Shown: positions 39,752 to 51,987, numbered from the stretch's first letter. The stretch: DNA of 64,000 bases from Hyaloperonospora brassicae (GCA_947650285.1 CANTFL010000080.1:431688-495687), one strand, 5' to 3'. The notes: a model not told the origin generated them from the sequence alone. Numbers and translations are program-made.

Positions 39752-40858
39752 TTATCTCGCGCAAGTGAATAGCTGCAGCAGACTCGGCTGTCGGACACGC
39801 TTGGGTACGTCGTGAGCTCCAAACTCAAACTCGTAGTCGGTAAGCGGCAGCTCCATTGCCAAGATCCAGCAGGATAATGCCGTCGCCGCGTTACTGTCGA
39901 CCCGCTCGCTGTTGAGCTTCTGCAATGTCTGCTCGACAAACAGTGGTCGGCTGCACCTCTCTGGTACGATGAACGCTATGACACGAGCTCGCCACGCACT
40001 TGCAGCATGACGGAAGAAGTCGTGCACGAGGTCGTTCCTGCTCTCGCCTCTTGCACCGAACGGCGGGTTACCAATTGCGACCACGAAGTTATCTGCAGGT
40101 ACACAGCTCTTTGAAGTGAGGAAGTCGCCCAGACAGACTTGTGCGTGTACACGGCTGCTACCTTCACCCGAACAAGTCATGGAGATACCCGCAACGTCCA
40201 CCGCTGCTCGCTGCACGTTTCGCTCGGCAAGGCTCTGCAGCCTTTGGTCGATCTCGTAGCCCACAACATGCTGCGCGCCCGCTCGCAATAGCGCCGTGAG
40301 GAACCGACCATCGCCACAGGACGGCTCGAGCCACGCCACCGCTCGCACAGCTACGTATTCGAGCACGCTCGCCACCACGAGCTGTACCATCTCCGCGCTG
40401 CTAAAGTACTGCTGCAAGTTTCGTGCACGTTTGCTGTCCGCAAGAGCAGCGGCGCGTTGGCGCTTCATTGCAGCGTACAGCTCATCGTCCAGGAACTCGT
40501 GCTGCTGTCGCATCGGTAGCTGTCTGAACGCAGCATTGAGCCAGTCTTCGCACGCACGCACGTTCTTTTGCATCTCGCGTTGCCATCCTGCCGCTCCGTC
40601 GCCTCGACGCCAGTCGGTCGCCATGAGTTTGCGCAACCGCTTGGTCGGCAGCCGCTGGCACGTGGACGCGCGACGCAAGAGGCGGTCCCAGCTCTGCAAG
40701 TCCACGAACTCGCGCGCGAGGAGGTGACTCGTCGTTGCACATGGCGCGCACAGGCTTTGGTTGGCGCGGGAGCAGTCCGAGTGCGCTGGCGCCAGCAGAA
40801 AACAGCCACGAGCGGCGCTGAAGCCGCACAACTCGAGCGACGTGGCGGGCGACGTCAT
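39752..40858 (-). CDS. Class I methyltransferase with NPPF motif (N6-adenine type)
   Basis: A 368-residue frame. S-adenosylmethionine-binding motif I LEPSCGDGRF is at residues 177-186 and the acidic loop GYEID at 200-204. The catalytic motif IV GNPPFG is at 263-268, followed by VIAFIVPERC at about 292-301. NPPF/NPPY marks enzymes that methylate exocyclic amino groups, usually N6 of adenine in DNA or RNA, or a glutamine side chain. Phytophthora species are known to have DNA N6-adenine methylation and several such enzymes, but this sequence alone does not tell DNA from RNA substrates. The N-terminal 150 residues are basic and helical with no named domain. A possible upstream exon exists at 40859-41166. 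The gene ends 360 bp from the FYVE gene start, on the same strand. Confidence 0.75.
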   Translation of the reverse strand: MTSPATSLELCGFSAARGCFLLAPAHSDCSRANQSLCAPCATTSHLLAREFVDLQSWDRLLRRASTCQRLPTKRLRKLMATDWRRGDGAAGWQREMQKNVRACEDWLNAAFRQLPMRQQHEFLDDELYAAMKRQRAAALADSKRARNLQQYFSSAEMVQLVVASVLEYVAVRAVAWLEPSCGDGRFLTALLRAGAQHVVGYEIDQRLQSLAERNVQRAAVDVAGISMTCSGEGSSRVHAQVCLGDFLTSKSCVPADNFVVAIGNPPFGARGESRNDLVHDFFRHAASAWRARVIAFIVPERCSRPLFVEQTLQKLNSERVDSNAATALSCWILAMELPLTDYEFEFGAHDVPKRVRQPSLLQLFTCAR

Positions 40859-41166
40859 GGGTACACGAGGAGGTACACCGTGCGTCCCCCTCCACTGTAA
40901 AGTGAGCGTCTGTCTATCTGGGCGGCAATGGATCTACTGGCCACGCGCGTCATCGCGGGTAGGGCTACGCGCTTACCCCGCAGACGACCAACTTCCAGTG
41001 TCAACTGGTCGACGCCAATGCATTCACACGTCCGGACGGCACGCTTCAACAACGGATTCTCTGCGGCTCCGTAAAGTTGCACGTAGAGGCTCGGCAGCCG
41101 CACGTGTGGTTTCCCTGCGCAGGCGGGCGGGCAAGCGGGCGTAAGTGGGGATCGTGTCGCATGCAA
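40859..41166 (-). other. Open frame upstream of the methyltransferase: possible 5' exon or upstream ORF
   Basis: A 103-codon minus-strand frame (to 40855) whose TGA overlaps the methyltransferase ATG. It reads protein-like (VRLPSLYVQLYGAAENPLLK, GVDQLTLEVGRLRG). GTAAGC after LRG at about 40982 could be a donor, and TTTACAG at about 40895 an acceptor. Using both would fuse this frame in phase with the methyltransferase (HGVPPRVP then MTSPATS). Either a longer first exon or a regulatory upstream ORF is possible. Confidence 0.35.
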
Positions 41167-43727
41167 AGGGACCTGTGCTAACCACGATGGACCGACTTCG
41201 TCGTCGTGGCCACTCTGTATCGTGTCTGGGACACGCAGTACATGCAGGCTGGACCAGTCTATTTCGTCTCGTGTCTCTTACGTTCCATGCTGCATCGTCC
41301 TACGCGGCTCGTTAGCTCCGGCGGGCGCTTCGGGCGTTCGAAGCGCTCTCAAGCAGCTGAAAAGGCGGTGGCGCGCGGTCAAAAAGAAGAGACAACACGC
41401 AGCAGCTACGCGGGCCGCGCATAGGCCTATCCGAGTGAAACGCCTGGATGCGCTCTGCTGGCTTCTTGGGGTCAAGCGAGAGGACGGATGTTATTACTAG
41501 AAAGAAACAGCAAAGCCTGCGAAGTTAGCACGCCGAACGCCGACCTCGCGCGACGGAAGGGCTGTGACAATCGCACTTACCCGGGAGCCACATCGTGGCC
41601 ACTTCAACATACACTGTTTCTTCCTTCTTCGAACGAACAGGCTTCAACGTGGTCGGTTGTGACGACCGCGACCGGCGTAAACCTCAATCGACTGCGTCTC
41701 ACCCCCCCCCTAAACGATCGATCGCGCTGTTGCGGCCCCGAAGTGTGTGCCTCATACTCCACGACGCGAGGATACGAAAAAGAAAACCCGCCTAAATGCT
41801 CGAAACTCGTTCGCTCCTTCTCACGATGTGACAGGCAAGCGGGGCACGAGGAATGACCTTTCGAAATTCAGGTCGTCAGCGTGAAGATAAGAAACGTAGA
41901 AAGCTGCCGCGACCGTACTGCTCCCACGCATCAGATTCGGCGTTGCCACTCACGGAGACCGCGGTCCAGTAGCGACTTCTGCTGCAGCCCTTTCGACGAC
42001 GGTTCGTTCCAGCGATCCCGGCCGGCAACCTCTTCTGTAAACCGAATGGGTTGGTGCTGGTCCAACCCGTGATCTTCTCTCGACCAGAGCGAGGCGCTGC
42101 GATGGAAGAAATGGCGGAACACAGTGCAGCAGAAGAGCGAGGGCGCCAAGCGCCGCTGGCCCGTGCGACGCTCCACCTCTTTGCTTTCTGAACTGGCTGA
42201 GGTCCGTGCGTTGCGTACGGTACGCACCTGACGTGCTGACTGACCCGCGGGCGTCGTGGCGATGAGGCCGCAGTGGTTCCAAAGTCCCCCGCGACATGAA
42301 GGCTGGCTCGAGGCGACACGGTACGTTACGGCGTGGTGGGGCCCATGTCGTAGTGGCGACAGAGTTCGACGCGGCAGATCAGAGGGAAACCCCATCCTGG
42401 ATACGGCTGGGGCCTCGGAAAGCGAGGGCACTGCTTTCTGTGCTGCCTGGTTGTGGCCGATGCGTTACTCACAGGCACATTGTCCATCGCGATCACCTCA
42501 GTGTCATCGAGACCTATCAATGTGACGTCGCTGCCGCCAGTACGCGCAAGGTGAGTTCCTGCCCAGACTGACGGCTCGAGCGCGCGCGCGTCACTCGCTG
42601 ACTTGTGGAGACAATCGGGTTTGCGATTCGGAATGACCGTCCGCTTCACCGACCACTGGACCACCGTCTCGTCGTCGCAATAGTGTTGAGGGGTGAGGGC
42701 GTAAAGCCGTGGAGTCGACGGCCGAGACGAGCAAAGATCGTAGTAATGAACCAATCTTCTGTATCAGGTCGCCCGCTCCCACTGGGTGCTCCCAGTTACT
42801 TGTGCTTAAAATCTCGCGTGAAATGAATGGCACGCGATGGATTGTGCGTATGTAAATTGCATGTGTAACTTGCGGCGTTCTTCTCAACGCGCCTGTCCGC
42901 AGACGGCTGGCTGGCTGATCAGCAAAACTTCCCTACGAGCGGTGGTCGACCGTCAAAAAGAAGTCGCCTTGCGGTGTCTAACGGCTTGCAACGTGTTGTA
43001 GCGCCTCGGCCGCGCATTTCCGCGCGCTGGAGCCTTCGGGTTGCCCTGCTGCTACGGCACGCGTTCTCGTGATGAGGAGCGCATCAGCGATTTGCGCGCT
43101 GGATCAAGCGCCCGCTCCTACGCTGCTAGGTCTCTCACTCATCTCGGCCGGGACAGTGTCCCTTCACGCCCCCGCCTCCGTCCGTCCGTCTCTATCGCCC
43201 CCAAGTCAACAAAGAAAATTTCGTTTCCAAGCCTTTGCGCGGTCACCCTGCGCAATCACCTAATCCGTTTCGTCGGCCCGTGGGGTCTCGTACGCCAAGT
43301 GCATGTTTTTCACCACTTGACTCACTGGAGACCGACGGGAAAAGCGCCCGCCCGGCTCTCGCCCCGTTCGCGGTGTTGCTTTTTTGGCGCGGGCTAGGGC
43401 GCTCGCGGGGGAGCGAGGTCCAGAGACACTGGCAGGCGGCTTCGCTGGCCTTTTCTTTTCGAACGGCCCGCCTGCCCCCCACCCGCCTGCTCGCTCGCCC
43501 ACCCGCCGGCCCGCCGTCTCGCTCCCGCGGCGCTACTCGCGTTCATGTGCTCATTCGACCATTTGCCGTGGCGCAGACACTCGTGCGCGCACGTGACCAC
43601 CCGGTTCTCTCTGTCCCCGCGATTTCTCCTCCTCGACCTCCTCGACGACCTCTTCTACCTCCGCCACCTCTTCTACTTCGTCTCGACCTCTTCTTGCGCA
43701 CGCAGTGTCGTCACTAGAGAGCACAGC
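41167..43727. other. Intergenic region, no supportable gene
   Basis: Open frames occur on both strands because the DNA is GC-rich, but none is recognised. A possible exon 42340-42550 on the plus strand (RLGPRKARALLSVL, CVTHRHIVHRDHLSVIE) ends at a GTGAGT. I could not connect it to neighbours. The last 200 bp before 43728 are CT/CTC-rich and are probably the leader of the RING gene. A C9-10 run lies at about 41702-41711. Confidence 0.4.
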
Positions 43728-43933
43728 ATGGACATTACCGTTCGCGTCGAAGTGCAGTACGTGGCGCCCGAGCACGCGCTCATCCGCGACGTGCTGCAGA
43801 TGTTCCGCACGCCCGCGTGGGTGCGCTTCATGGTGCGCTACATCTCGCCGCACCTCAAGAACGCGGCCCCTGCCGACAAGTCGGTCATGGACAGTCTGTT
43901 CTCCTGGACCGTCGGCACCACTACTACCACCAC

Positions 43934-43971
<38 letters not shown>

Positions 43972-44576
43972 ACAGTGACCACCAGTGCAGCAGCAGCAGC
44001 AAAGGCGCCAAGCGCCCCATCTCGCGCGTCTCGTCTTGCCCGTCGACCACCGACGACTGCGTCATCTGCCTGAGTCAGCTCCAGAGCAGCGTCGACGAGT
44101 TCGTGGCGCTGCCGTGCGGCCACCAGTTCCACTTGCCGTGCATCCGCTCGTGGCTCAAGCTCCGCAGCACGTGTCCGACGTGCCGCTTCCAGTTCCGCAA
44201 GGCCTTTTCCGGCAGCTACGCCGTGCGGACGCTCAACTCGGCGCTGCTGCTCAAGCACGAGCACCGACCGCTCTTGAAGGAGCAGATCCTCAACACGTGC
44301 GTCGGCCGCGAGACGGTCCGCGCCGTCGTGAACGTCACGCTGAGCCAGATCGCCGCGCACGCCAAGCAGAGCCAGTACCCGTGCGTGCTCAACGCGCTCA
44401 TGATGCACTCGAACGGCGACAGCTTCACCGAGTTGGCGGCGTCGGCCGACGCTGCGCTGGCCAAGAGCAAGAGCAGCGACAAGGAGACGACGACGACGAC
44501 GGACGAGGGCAGTAGCAGTAGCAGCAGCAGCAGCAGCAGTAGCGAGCCACGGACGAAGCGACTGCGAGTGGCCTAA
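43728..44576 (+). CDS. RING-H2 E3 ubiquitin ligase-like protein
   Basis: 282 residues. The C3H2C3 RING-H2 finger has Cys111, Cys114, Cys130, His132, His135, Cys138, Cys149 and Cys152 (CVIC, LPCGHQFHLPC, CPTC). Such fingers recruit E2 enzymes for ubiquitin transfer. A Thr/Ser/Asn homopolymer region at about 63-92, encoded by ACC/AGC/AAC repeats, precedes it. A Ser-rich tail and KRLRVA, a possible nuclear localisation signal, end the protein. No membrane segment is present. The frame is open from 43545, but the upstream 61 residues come from CT-rich leader sequence; MDITVRVEVQ at 43728 is the better start. Confidence 0.85.
43919..44002 (+). repeat. Trinucleotide repeat tract (ACC/AGC/CAG)
   Basis: Imperfect ACC then AGC/AAC repeats inside the RING gene encode the Thr-Ser-Asn tract. 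A second AGC/AGT tract lies at about 44511-44541. They are likely to vary in length between strains. Confidence 0.85.
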
Positions 44577-46951
44577 GGCGAGCAGTGTACCTATCTATAT
44601 CGAAGTTATACGGACGAAATGTAAACTATGGCACGTGGCCGTTGGCGCAGCGGTCGTCGTGGAAGCGGCGCTGGTTGCTGCTGCATTGAAGAAGAAGAAG
44701 AACCTTATTGGAAGTGGTAGAGGAGAGTGTGGTGTTGCGGTCGCACGTCAGTCAAAGTCGGACCTCTTCACTTGAATAAAGACAGAGGATGCTGCTGAAC
44801 CTATGCATGCAGCGCCAGGCCTGGCTGATGACGTACTGGCAAAAAAAGACGAGTAAGCACACCAGAGCGAGTCCCCACACACGGCTTCTGCCCGCCCCCT
44901 TTCCGTGCGTGAAACAAATCTTTGCGTTGCGATGCGATGCGACGACAGCGACAACGACAGCGACGACGACGACGAGACATGATATGGTCGGGTCGGGATC
45001 CCGTCGCCGAGTAGTACGTGGTCCGCGCGCAGGCCGCCGCTCAAGAACCGGATGGGATCGGTCGGCCGACACGCTGCAGTCAAAGGCGCGCGTGGCCGCT
45101 AGCGAGTTGGACTGCGCGCACGAGAGAGGCTCTCCGAATTCGAACGACCGCTACGTGGCACTCACGGGGCAAGGGACGCGACCAAAGAGATGGCCAGACA
45201 GTCTATCCTGGTCAAGGAGATGCACACCCGCGCGCGGCCGCCTCGCGTCGCCAGCATGCGGACCGAACCGGATCCGCGCTCGCCTGCACACTCCCTCGGA
45301 TGTGCTACAACGCTCTACGCGGTCCCGCCCGGCCGACCGCGCCTGCTGTTCCTGTCGCGAGGGACGAAGTCGTTGCCGTCGGCACTACCACTGCGACCAA
45401 CCAACTTGAGCTCGCCACTCACGACGAGTTGACCGACTGTCCAACGACGCAACGCAGCAACGAGAAAAAAGCGCCGCTGCTGGTGGAATGGCCTCCTCGC
45501 GATGTAGCCATCGACGACTTATCGACCACAATGTAGCAGTGCGGCTCGACCGGGAGCCGTCGCGGCATATTGCAAGTCAATCAGTCTCGATTGAGCCTTT
45601 TTTGCCAACAAAGGCCATGCACGAAACGGAGATGGACCGAGAAGGATAACCGCCGCCGTCACCAATCCGTGAGTCCGCTCCGGGCCGCAGCGTTTCTATC
45701 ACGCGGCGTGGCGATGATCACGTCCACCGTTTAGTCGAAAACGTTACGAGCCGTGCGCGCCCGTCCTGTCTGACGGGCCACGCACTTTGCGGTGGTGGTG
45801 GTGTTTCTCGGCCTTTGCGACAATGGCGTCACATCCTCTCGGCAGTGCCAAGACTTGAGGAAGCTGGCGGGCTGCCTCGTCTTGGTGTACGACGGTCGCC
45901 GCCTCGTCCATCGCCGCCTCGTCAATACGCCGCTAGCTCCAGCTCGGTGCTCAAGCCATGTGCGTCACTGCAGCAGAGCCCGTGCGTTTCTCGTCCAAAC
46001 GCACGCACGCGCGAACCGAACACGAGACGTGACACCAGTCGAGTCGCATCGCATCTGCCCCCACGTGTTCGTTGCAGCTAAGGGGTCCCTGCTCGATCGG
46101 AGCTTTTGCCTTTTGCACGGCGACGGGAACGCCATGCACAGCTGGAGGAGAGAGCGTCGCAGTCGGGAGCGAGCTGCAGCTAAACAGAATGGTCGCTTCT
46201 CGTGACATCTTTGCATGCGATAGTACGCGTGAGAGGCACGATGACGCCACCTGGATACCTCCTGCCAAACAGCCTTTCGGCAGATGTGATGCGATCGGTA
46301 CATGCGGCTGGAAAATTGGTCCCTCGGTTCCTTTTTCGGGAGCAAAAAAATATGTGTGCAATACAATAATGGCTCGTGTGATTAGTCTGGACCAAATCGA
46401 CCACTTGCGCGTCAGTGCAACACGCCCATACTAAAGGCCTGATACATCGTCGGTCCTTCTGCTTCCATGATCGCGATGCAGCGTTAGTGACTATAACGTG
46501 CCATCATCAGTCATGACGAGGCTGGTCATTCAGCAGACTACAGCGTCCTCAACTGCGTCGAACAAATGGCAACGCTAGCGCGGACGGCGACTGTCATTTC
46601 AACAATGATACCGCCTTGCGTTGTCGGATACAATCTATTGATGTGCAAACCCTTTGCTTGCTCACTCTTGTTGACCACCGAAGCGGATAACGGATCGACG
46701 AGTCGATGGCGGTCAAGTCGACTGAGCACCAGCTTGACGCTATTTACATTCCCCAGCAATTCGACTCGATAACGAGTCCACGTGATACCGGTCTTCGTCC
46801 AAAAGAGTCAGTGAAAGGAGCTGAGACACTACATAGTACGACTCGACTCGTTCTTGCCGCAAGAGTTATACTGCACCGTGTCCGCGGTCTCTGAGCGCTT
46901 CCATGCTCAAGTTGTACTTGGGGACATTGTGAGAAAAAAGTGTGAAGTCTG
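44577..46951. other. Intergenic region, no supportable gene
   Basis: Frames such as 45018-45536 (plus) and 45792-46205 (plus) are open but of simple, GC-driven composition with no recognised domain. A CGACA/ACGAC run lies at about 44940-44980. No RNA gene was found. Confidence 0.4.
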
Positions 46952-47419
46952 CATTACAACACTCTGACACACAAGAGCGCGTGTCACAAGTGATTGACTT
47001 TTCTCTCTCGACACGACGAAGGCGGACAGACTATTCGCTGCAAGTTAGCGGCGATCTGTCCGCTTTCGTCATGTCGCTGCCAATGTCCTACGTATGGCCT
47101 ACCACTGGTTGTCAAAGGAAGGCATCAAGAGAGAACACGAAAAGGAATGCATCAAGAACGATTACAAGCGACACACAGGTACTCGCTCGACACTAGCGTG
47201 ATAATGTTGACCAAGTTACATTTGTGTTGCTTGTGTTCTCTCTTGATGCCTTCCTTTGACAATCAGTGGTAGGCCATACGTAGGACATTGGCAGCGACAT
47301 GACGAAAGCGGACAGATCGCCGCTAACTTGCAGCGAATAGTCTGTCCGCGTTCGTCGTGTCGAGAGACAAAAGTCAATCACTTGTGACACGCGCTCTTGT
47401 GTGTCAGAGCTTTGTAATG
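46952..47419. mobile_element. Foldback element: 187-bp inverted repeats around a 94-bp loop
   Basis: 46952-47138 and 47233-47419 are inverted copies, nearly identical over all 187 bp. Both outer ends read CATTACAA, then CTCTGACACACAAGAGCGCG. Transcription through it would give a long hairpin RNA. No transposase is encoded, and no clear target duplication was found beside the ends. It fits a MITE or foldback element. The superfamily cannot be named. Confidence 0.85.
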
Positions 47420-49071
47420 AAAGTATCAGTGATATTCGGAAAAACTTGTCAAGACGCCAAAGACGTCAAGACGTCGCATCGAAGCGCCTCTGCTTCACAC
47501 TGCAATGCCATTGCAGCTTTCAGATTGCAACATTGCTGACCTTCTCAAAGCAGGGCAGCAACAGTAGTAGTTTGTCTGTTACTTGTTTGACCAGTGATGA
47601 ATAGCAAGCGACAGTTCTGTGTCGGACTAAAGAACGAATTCGCACACCCGTCATTTGTCGAGGTGGCGCGGCTTGCTTGCCGAGGGGTTAGCGTCGACAA
47701 GCCCGGCAGGAGGGAGCATGGACATGACATTCTAGCGCCACGAACCAACAGTTGCTATATGAGCTGACGACATTGTTCAGCTGATGTGCGACAGAGTTCC
47801 CAGCGCTTACCACTTTGACCAGCAGGTCTACAGACGCAGCCCGAATCACCCAGCTAAACTCGCAGAAGCCATCGAAAGGTTGCAGTAAGCTAGAATCAGC
47901 TCATGATGGATTTCCCTCGATAGTGTACATGCTATTCGATCATCCGCTGAATTGAGCACTGAGCAAAACGCTTCAGGCAGACAGCTGGAGCGTTGTTACG
48001 GACTCATCGTTCGCTTACGAGACCATTGCAATGCTGGCATACAGTAGACTTGGTGGCCTTCGTCAGCTTCAAGCGTCGTGCTCGTCCAAAGTCTAGACCT
48101 CACTGTCCTATGATGTACTTCTGTGAACCCTTTTATCGGTCGGAATCGGTTTGCCAGACGAGCATGTTGAATCGAGACAAACCAGTAGTGGCTAATGGAT
48201 CAAGCATTGCTGGCTCGAAGTGTCCAGGGATGAAGCGAGCCTGGATAAGTAGCTCAAAGCTGCTCAATCTTCGTACACCTGGCGAAAGCATCGACCAGCC
48301 GCAACAAACGCGAGCGGTTGAAGCAGGCGCTGATGATGCAGTGACGGCGGTACATCAAAGAGGAGCAAGCGCCAAGAAGATACCTCGTTCACAGCGATAT
48401 CGACGCTGTCAGGCAGTTCACACTCGATCATGAAGGAGACGAATACGACACAAATCTGCACGCTCTCAGCGAGCGAGCTCAATTCCGGTTGACTTCGCGC
48501 GTCATGCATCTTCCATCGTACAGGCGTACCCTTCTTGTTCTTGTTGTCGCATGCAAGCATCTGCAACGTCAATCGAGACGTGCGAGGCTGCAGTAGCCCA
48601 CATGCCATCACCTGTTCTGGCGACACCGACTTGTCAGAGGATGTTTCTAGTGCACGACAGCAGGTGATTAGCACTATCGAAACTGCAGAGAAAGCATATC
48701 AATAGGCATCAGCACAAGATACGTCACTTGACCTCTCGTTCAACACTTGTAGATCTACCGGGACAGAGGGCAAACACGACAAGATCGAGCAACAAATCGC
48801 AATTGTAGACGATTGACAGCACACACGGTCAGAAGTCGACAGACGTCGCGCGTCGGTATGCATTCAACAACGCGTCAGGACTTACCAGTACGCCCAGACC
48901 AGTACACCCAGATTCGCAGCGCAAAGTCCTTTGCCTACTCACCAGTGAGCCACGACTGCCACATCACTCATACACCACCACTTACCCCATCAATTCTCGG
49001 TCATAGAATTGCTTGCCCTCAGGGCAACACATATCCTATACGGTCTTGGCAGGAAGCACGGCAACTTGCGC
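47420..49071. other. Intergenic region, no supportable gene
   Basis: 3' flank of the Na+/H+ exchanger gene. Frames at 47993-48433 and 48264-48674 overlap on opposite strands, and neither is recognised. Confidence 0.4.
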
Positions 49072-50717
49072 TTAGCTCTCATTCTCGATCGACGCATACG
49101 TCGCTTGGTCGGCATCCTTTCTTGTACAACGAGGTTTCCCACCAAAGATGGGCTTCAGGTACTTCTCGTCGAGCTCAATCCATCTACTGTGCACACTCCA
49201 CGAGTCTGGCGGATACAGTGGTGCGCTCACGAGCGCTTCATTCTCAGCAGAAGCATCGACGACGTCGACGTCCTCTTTGGTAGACATATCCTGCTCCAGA
49301 TCGCCCGTGAGCTTCAGAACGCGAAGTAGTGGACCCGTCGCCATACCGAAAAAGACCGTTGTAAACAGCGCCAGGAAAAGCGTCGAGCTCTTGAGAATTG
49401 CCGCGTGCACGGGATTGCCAGTCGACACGTTGAGCACCAGAGCAAAGGCGATGGCACCACGCAGCCCCGAAAACCAAATCACGACCATGTACTTGAACGG
49501 AATCTTCTGTTGCTTCGTGCGTTTGCAGTTGGCCAAGAAGCATAGCGGGAACGTGTTGAACGCTCTTGCTACAAGGCAGACACCAAAGGTGGCAAGAATG
49601 AACCCCCAGTCCCAAACTAGTGAATCTTGGTACGCAAAGACGCTCAACCCGAGGTACAAGTAGATGAAGTTTTCAGCCAGAAACGCCATCGTCGAGAGCA
49701 ATTGCCTGAACGCAAACGCACTGGTTTCCGAGATGTTGTACATGTGATAGTGCCGAATAAACACGCCACTAAAGAACACGGCCAGTAGTCCACTGAGCTT
49801 GAAAACATCAGCTGCCAAATAACTCGCGTAGCAGCTGAGCAAGATGATGGACATCTCGTACATTGGGTACTGACGCAGTGCTGGATCCGAGTGCCGCAAG
49901 AAGTAGGCGGACGAGTAGCAAATGACGCCAGATAGAGCGACCGAGCCCACAATAATGCCCATCAAACTAGACACCATGCCCACAGCTACTTGAGTAGTCA
50001 CGTCCGAATTGCCACCGTTGATGAGATTCTGGAACAGCGTAAAGACCACAATTGCTACTGCATCATTCAGCACACTCTCGCCAAACACGAGGTTGAACAG
50101 CATCGAGGGCGCTCGACACTTCCGAAACACAACGAGCGTCGCAACGGGATCAATGGCCGAGATCAGCGATCCATACAGAAACGCTTCGGCGGACGTCAAT
50201 TGCGTGATAATGTCCATGTGGCCCAGCCAGATGAGGATCCCACCAGTGGCAAACGTTGCGACTAACGTGCCGACGATCGCCAGCAGCAAAATCGCCGAGA
50301 AATTGCTGAAAAACCCTTTTCGCTGGGTGTTAAACCCTGCATCGAGGATAATGGGTGGCACGAGGCCTAAAAAGAGAATCTGCGGGTCCAGTCCAGCGTC
50401 GTACACGCGCTGCCAAAAGCACAGGACCGACATGAACAAATATTGTTTCAAACAATCTGTGCCTTCGACCTCACGTTCATTGTTGCAATGTGGTACACAT
50501 GAAAAACACACACCTTCTTCGACACAAGCGCGAGCAGCGCGCCACTCACGAGGCCGCAGAAAATGGCCCACGACGACGTCGACAGCAGCGGCGCCTCACG
50601 CATGCAGTCAATGCGGTAGGCGACATTCACTAGCAGTAGCTGGATCACAGCACACACCAGCAGCTCTGCGCCCGCCCAGTGCTGCTGCGTCGCCTCGGGG
50701 TCCGAGACCGATTGCAT
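49072..50717 (-). CDS. Na+/H+ exchanger, CPA1/NHE family, two exons
   Basis: Exon 1 50717-50514 (68 codons), intron 50513-50410 (GTGTGT...TTGGCAG, 104 bp, phase 0), exon 2 50409-49072; 513 residues. Splicing joins LALVSKK to RVYDAGLDPQ and gives the expected NHE order. Two N-terminal membrane helices come first, then FLGLVPPIILDAGF. SAIDPVATLVVF carries the Asp of the ion site and GESVLNDAVAIVVF the Asn-Asp pair. FSGLRGAIAFAL is the NHE signature, followed by a final helix and a short cytosolic tail of about 90 residues. About eleven or twelve membrane segments are seen. The compact tail resembles endosomal/Golgi NHE proteins more than plasma-membrane ones (inference). These proteins exchange H+ for Na+ or K+. 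Confidence 0.88.
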
Positions 50718-51504
50718 GTACACGCAGTCGTTCGTGCAGCTTCTTGTCGCGCGTGAATCGTTTGGTTTGCACCCAGATATGGAAAAAGCTGGAGTTGGGT
50801 GGAAGAAGTAGTTGAAAAACCCAAAACCGTCGAGCACAAAAGCGTATATTTTGATGTACCAATTTCTAAAACGAAAAGCGTTTTTCTACAATGAGTGTCA
50901 TAAACGTTTTTCGGTTTAGAAATTGATTTTGTAGGGCTCAAGATGTCTGCTGCTTGTTCGTGAACGCATGACACGACAGCTTGATGACGCGAGTGTTCAT
51001 GATTGGTGCTGTTCTGAACAATCGAAGCGCAGCTGAACCTCCTTCAGCTGTGTATTTCGTGCAGATATGTCTTTGTTGTGGCACAAGGTAAACTGAGTAC
51101 GTTTTTGCCGTCAAATTGTTATCTAGTATGTAACATGACAAGTCGACGCTCTCGGACAGCAAACCCAATGTAAAAGTTCAGCATATGTAGAGTGACCAGG
51201 AGACATCTCTATCCGTGCTTTGATAGAGTAGTACACAGACGTCCACAACTCGTAAAGAACGCGCTCAGTCGGTCATGTTGTGGAAAGTACACAAGTGGAG
51301 CGACAAGGTTTTCCAGACGGTTGGAAGTTGGAAGGTGAGCGTCCGTCGCGTACTACAGAAGGATTCGATGGATGTTATCAGCAGACTGTAAAGTCCCAGT
51401 ATGGGAAAGTGGTATTGATGTAAACAGACTGTGAAGTCCCAGAGGGAGGTTGCTGCAGTACTCTAAGAGACGATGACATCGCATCAATGTAGTAGGAAGG
51501 TAGA
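50718..51504. other. Intergenic region and possible 3' tail of an older retroelement
   Basis: 5' flank of the exchanger gene. 51360-51504 contains two copies of CAGACTGTRAAGTCCCAG and ends GGAAGGTAGA right before the LTR, similar to the AGAAGGGTGA that precedes the 3' LTR at 58763. Confidence 0.4.
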
Positions 51505-51937
51505 TGTAACAGGGTAGCCCGTTACAAAATATTGTCATTAAGGCTAAAATGGCAATAAAGAATATTATGTTGAAAATTCTTTCAACAATATCACAGAGCA
51601 TGATGGTATTGTTGAAGGTGACCGAAGGGTCTACTCATTGGCTGATATCGTGATAATATCAACTTATTAATCGCGCGCAATGGGTGGTGAGTAGGCGTCA
51701 TCATACGTTTAGTCACATGAATATTACTGAGTCAGGATGAACAGAGAAACAAGATTGATCGGGCTTAACTATATAAAATGCCGGTTTCACTTTTACTATG
51801 ACTAGAGTCTTTACCTTAGTCGTTATCTTTATCTGTGAAAGCGTTTGCACCTAGCTGGGCACTGACCTTCACTGTCGTCAGTGAAAGGATAAATCCGTAC
51901 TGGTAGTCCAGTACGTTGTCACCAGTGCCTCGTTACA
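51505..51937 (+). repeat. 5' LTR of the chromovirus
   Basis: 433 bp, TGTAAC...GTTACA, clearly diverged from the 3' LTR. Confidence 0.9.
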
Positions 51938-51987
51938 CTTGGTAGCACTTTGTAGTCCGTCCAAGAACCACACTCACATCGCTTAAC

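Noticed and set aside
42326..42754. A 142-codon minus-strand frame
   Set aside because: No domain, no splice continuity, and overlaps equally open plus-strand frames in GC-rich DNA.
43551..44408. A 285-codon frame on the minus strand of the RING gene
   Set aside because: It is a mirror of the GC-rich third positions and repeats of the plus-strand gene; composition is Ala/Arg/Val-rich with no domain.
45018..45536. A 172-codon plus-strand frame
   Set aside because: Arg/Ala/Thr-rich composition typical of non-coding GC-rich DNA; no homology recognised and no splice support.
49148..49663. A 171-codon plus-strand frame
   Set aside because: It is the complement of the Na+/H+ exchanger exon, whose family motifs are unmistakable.
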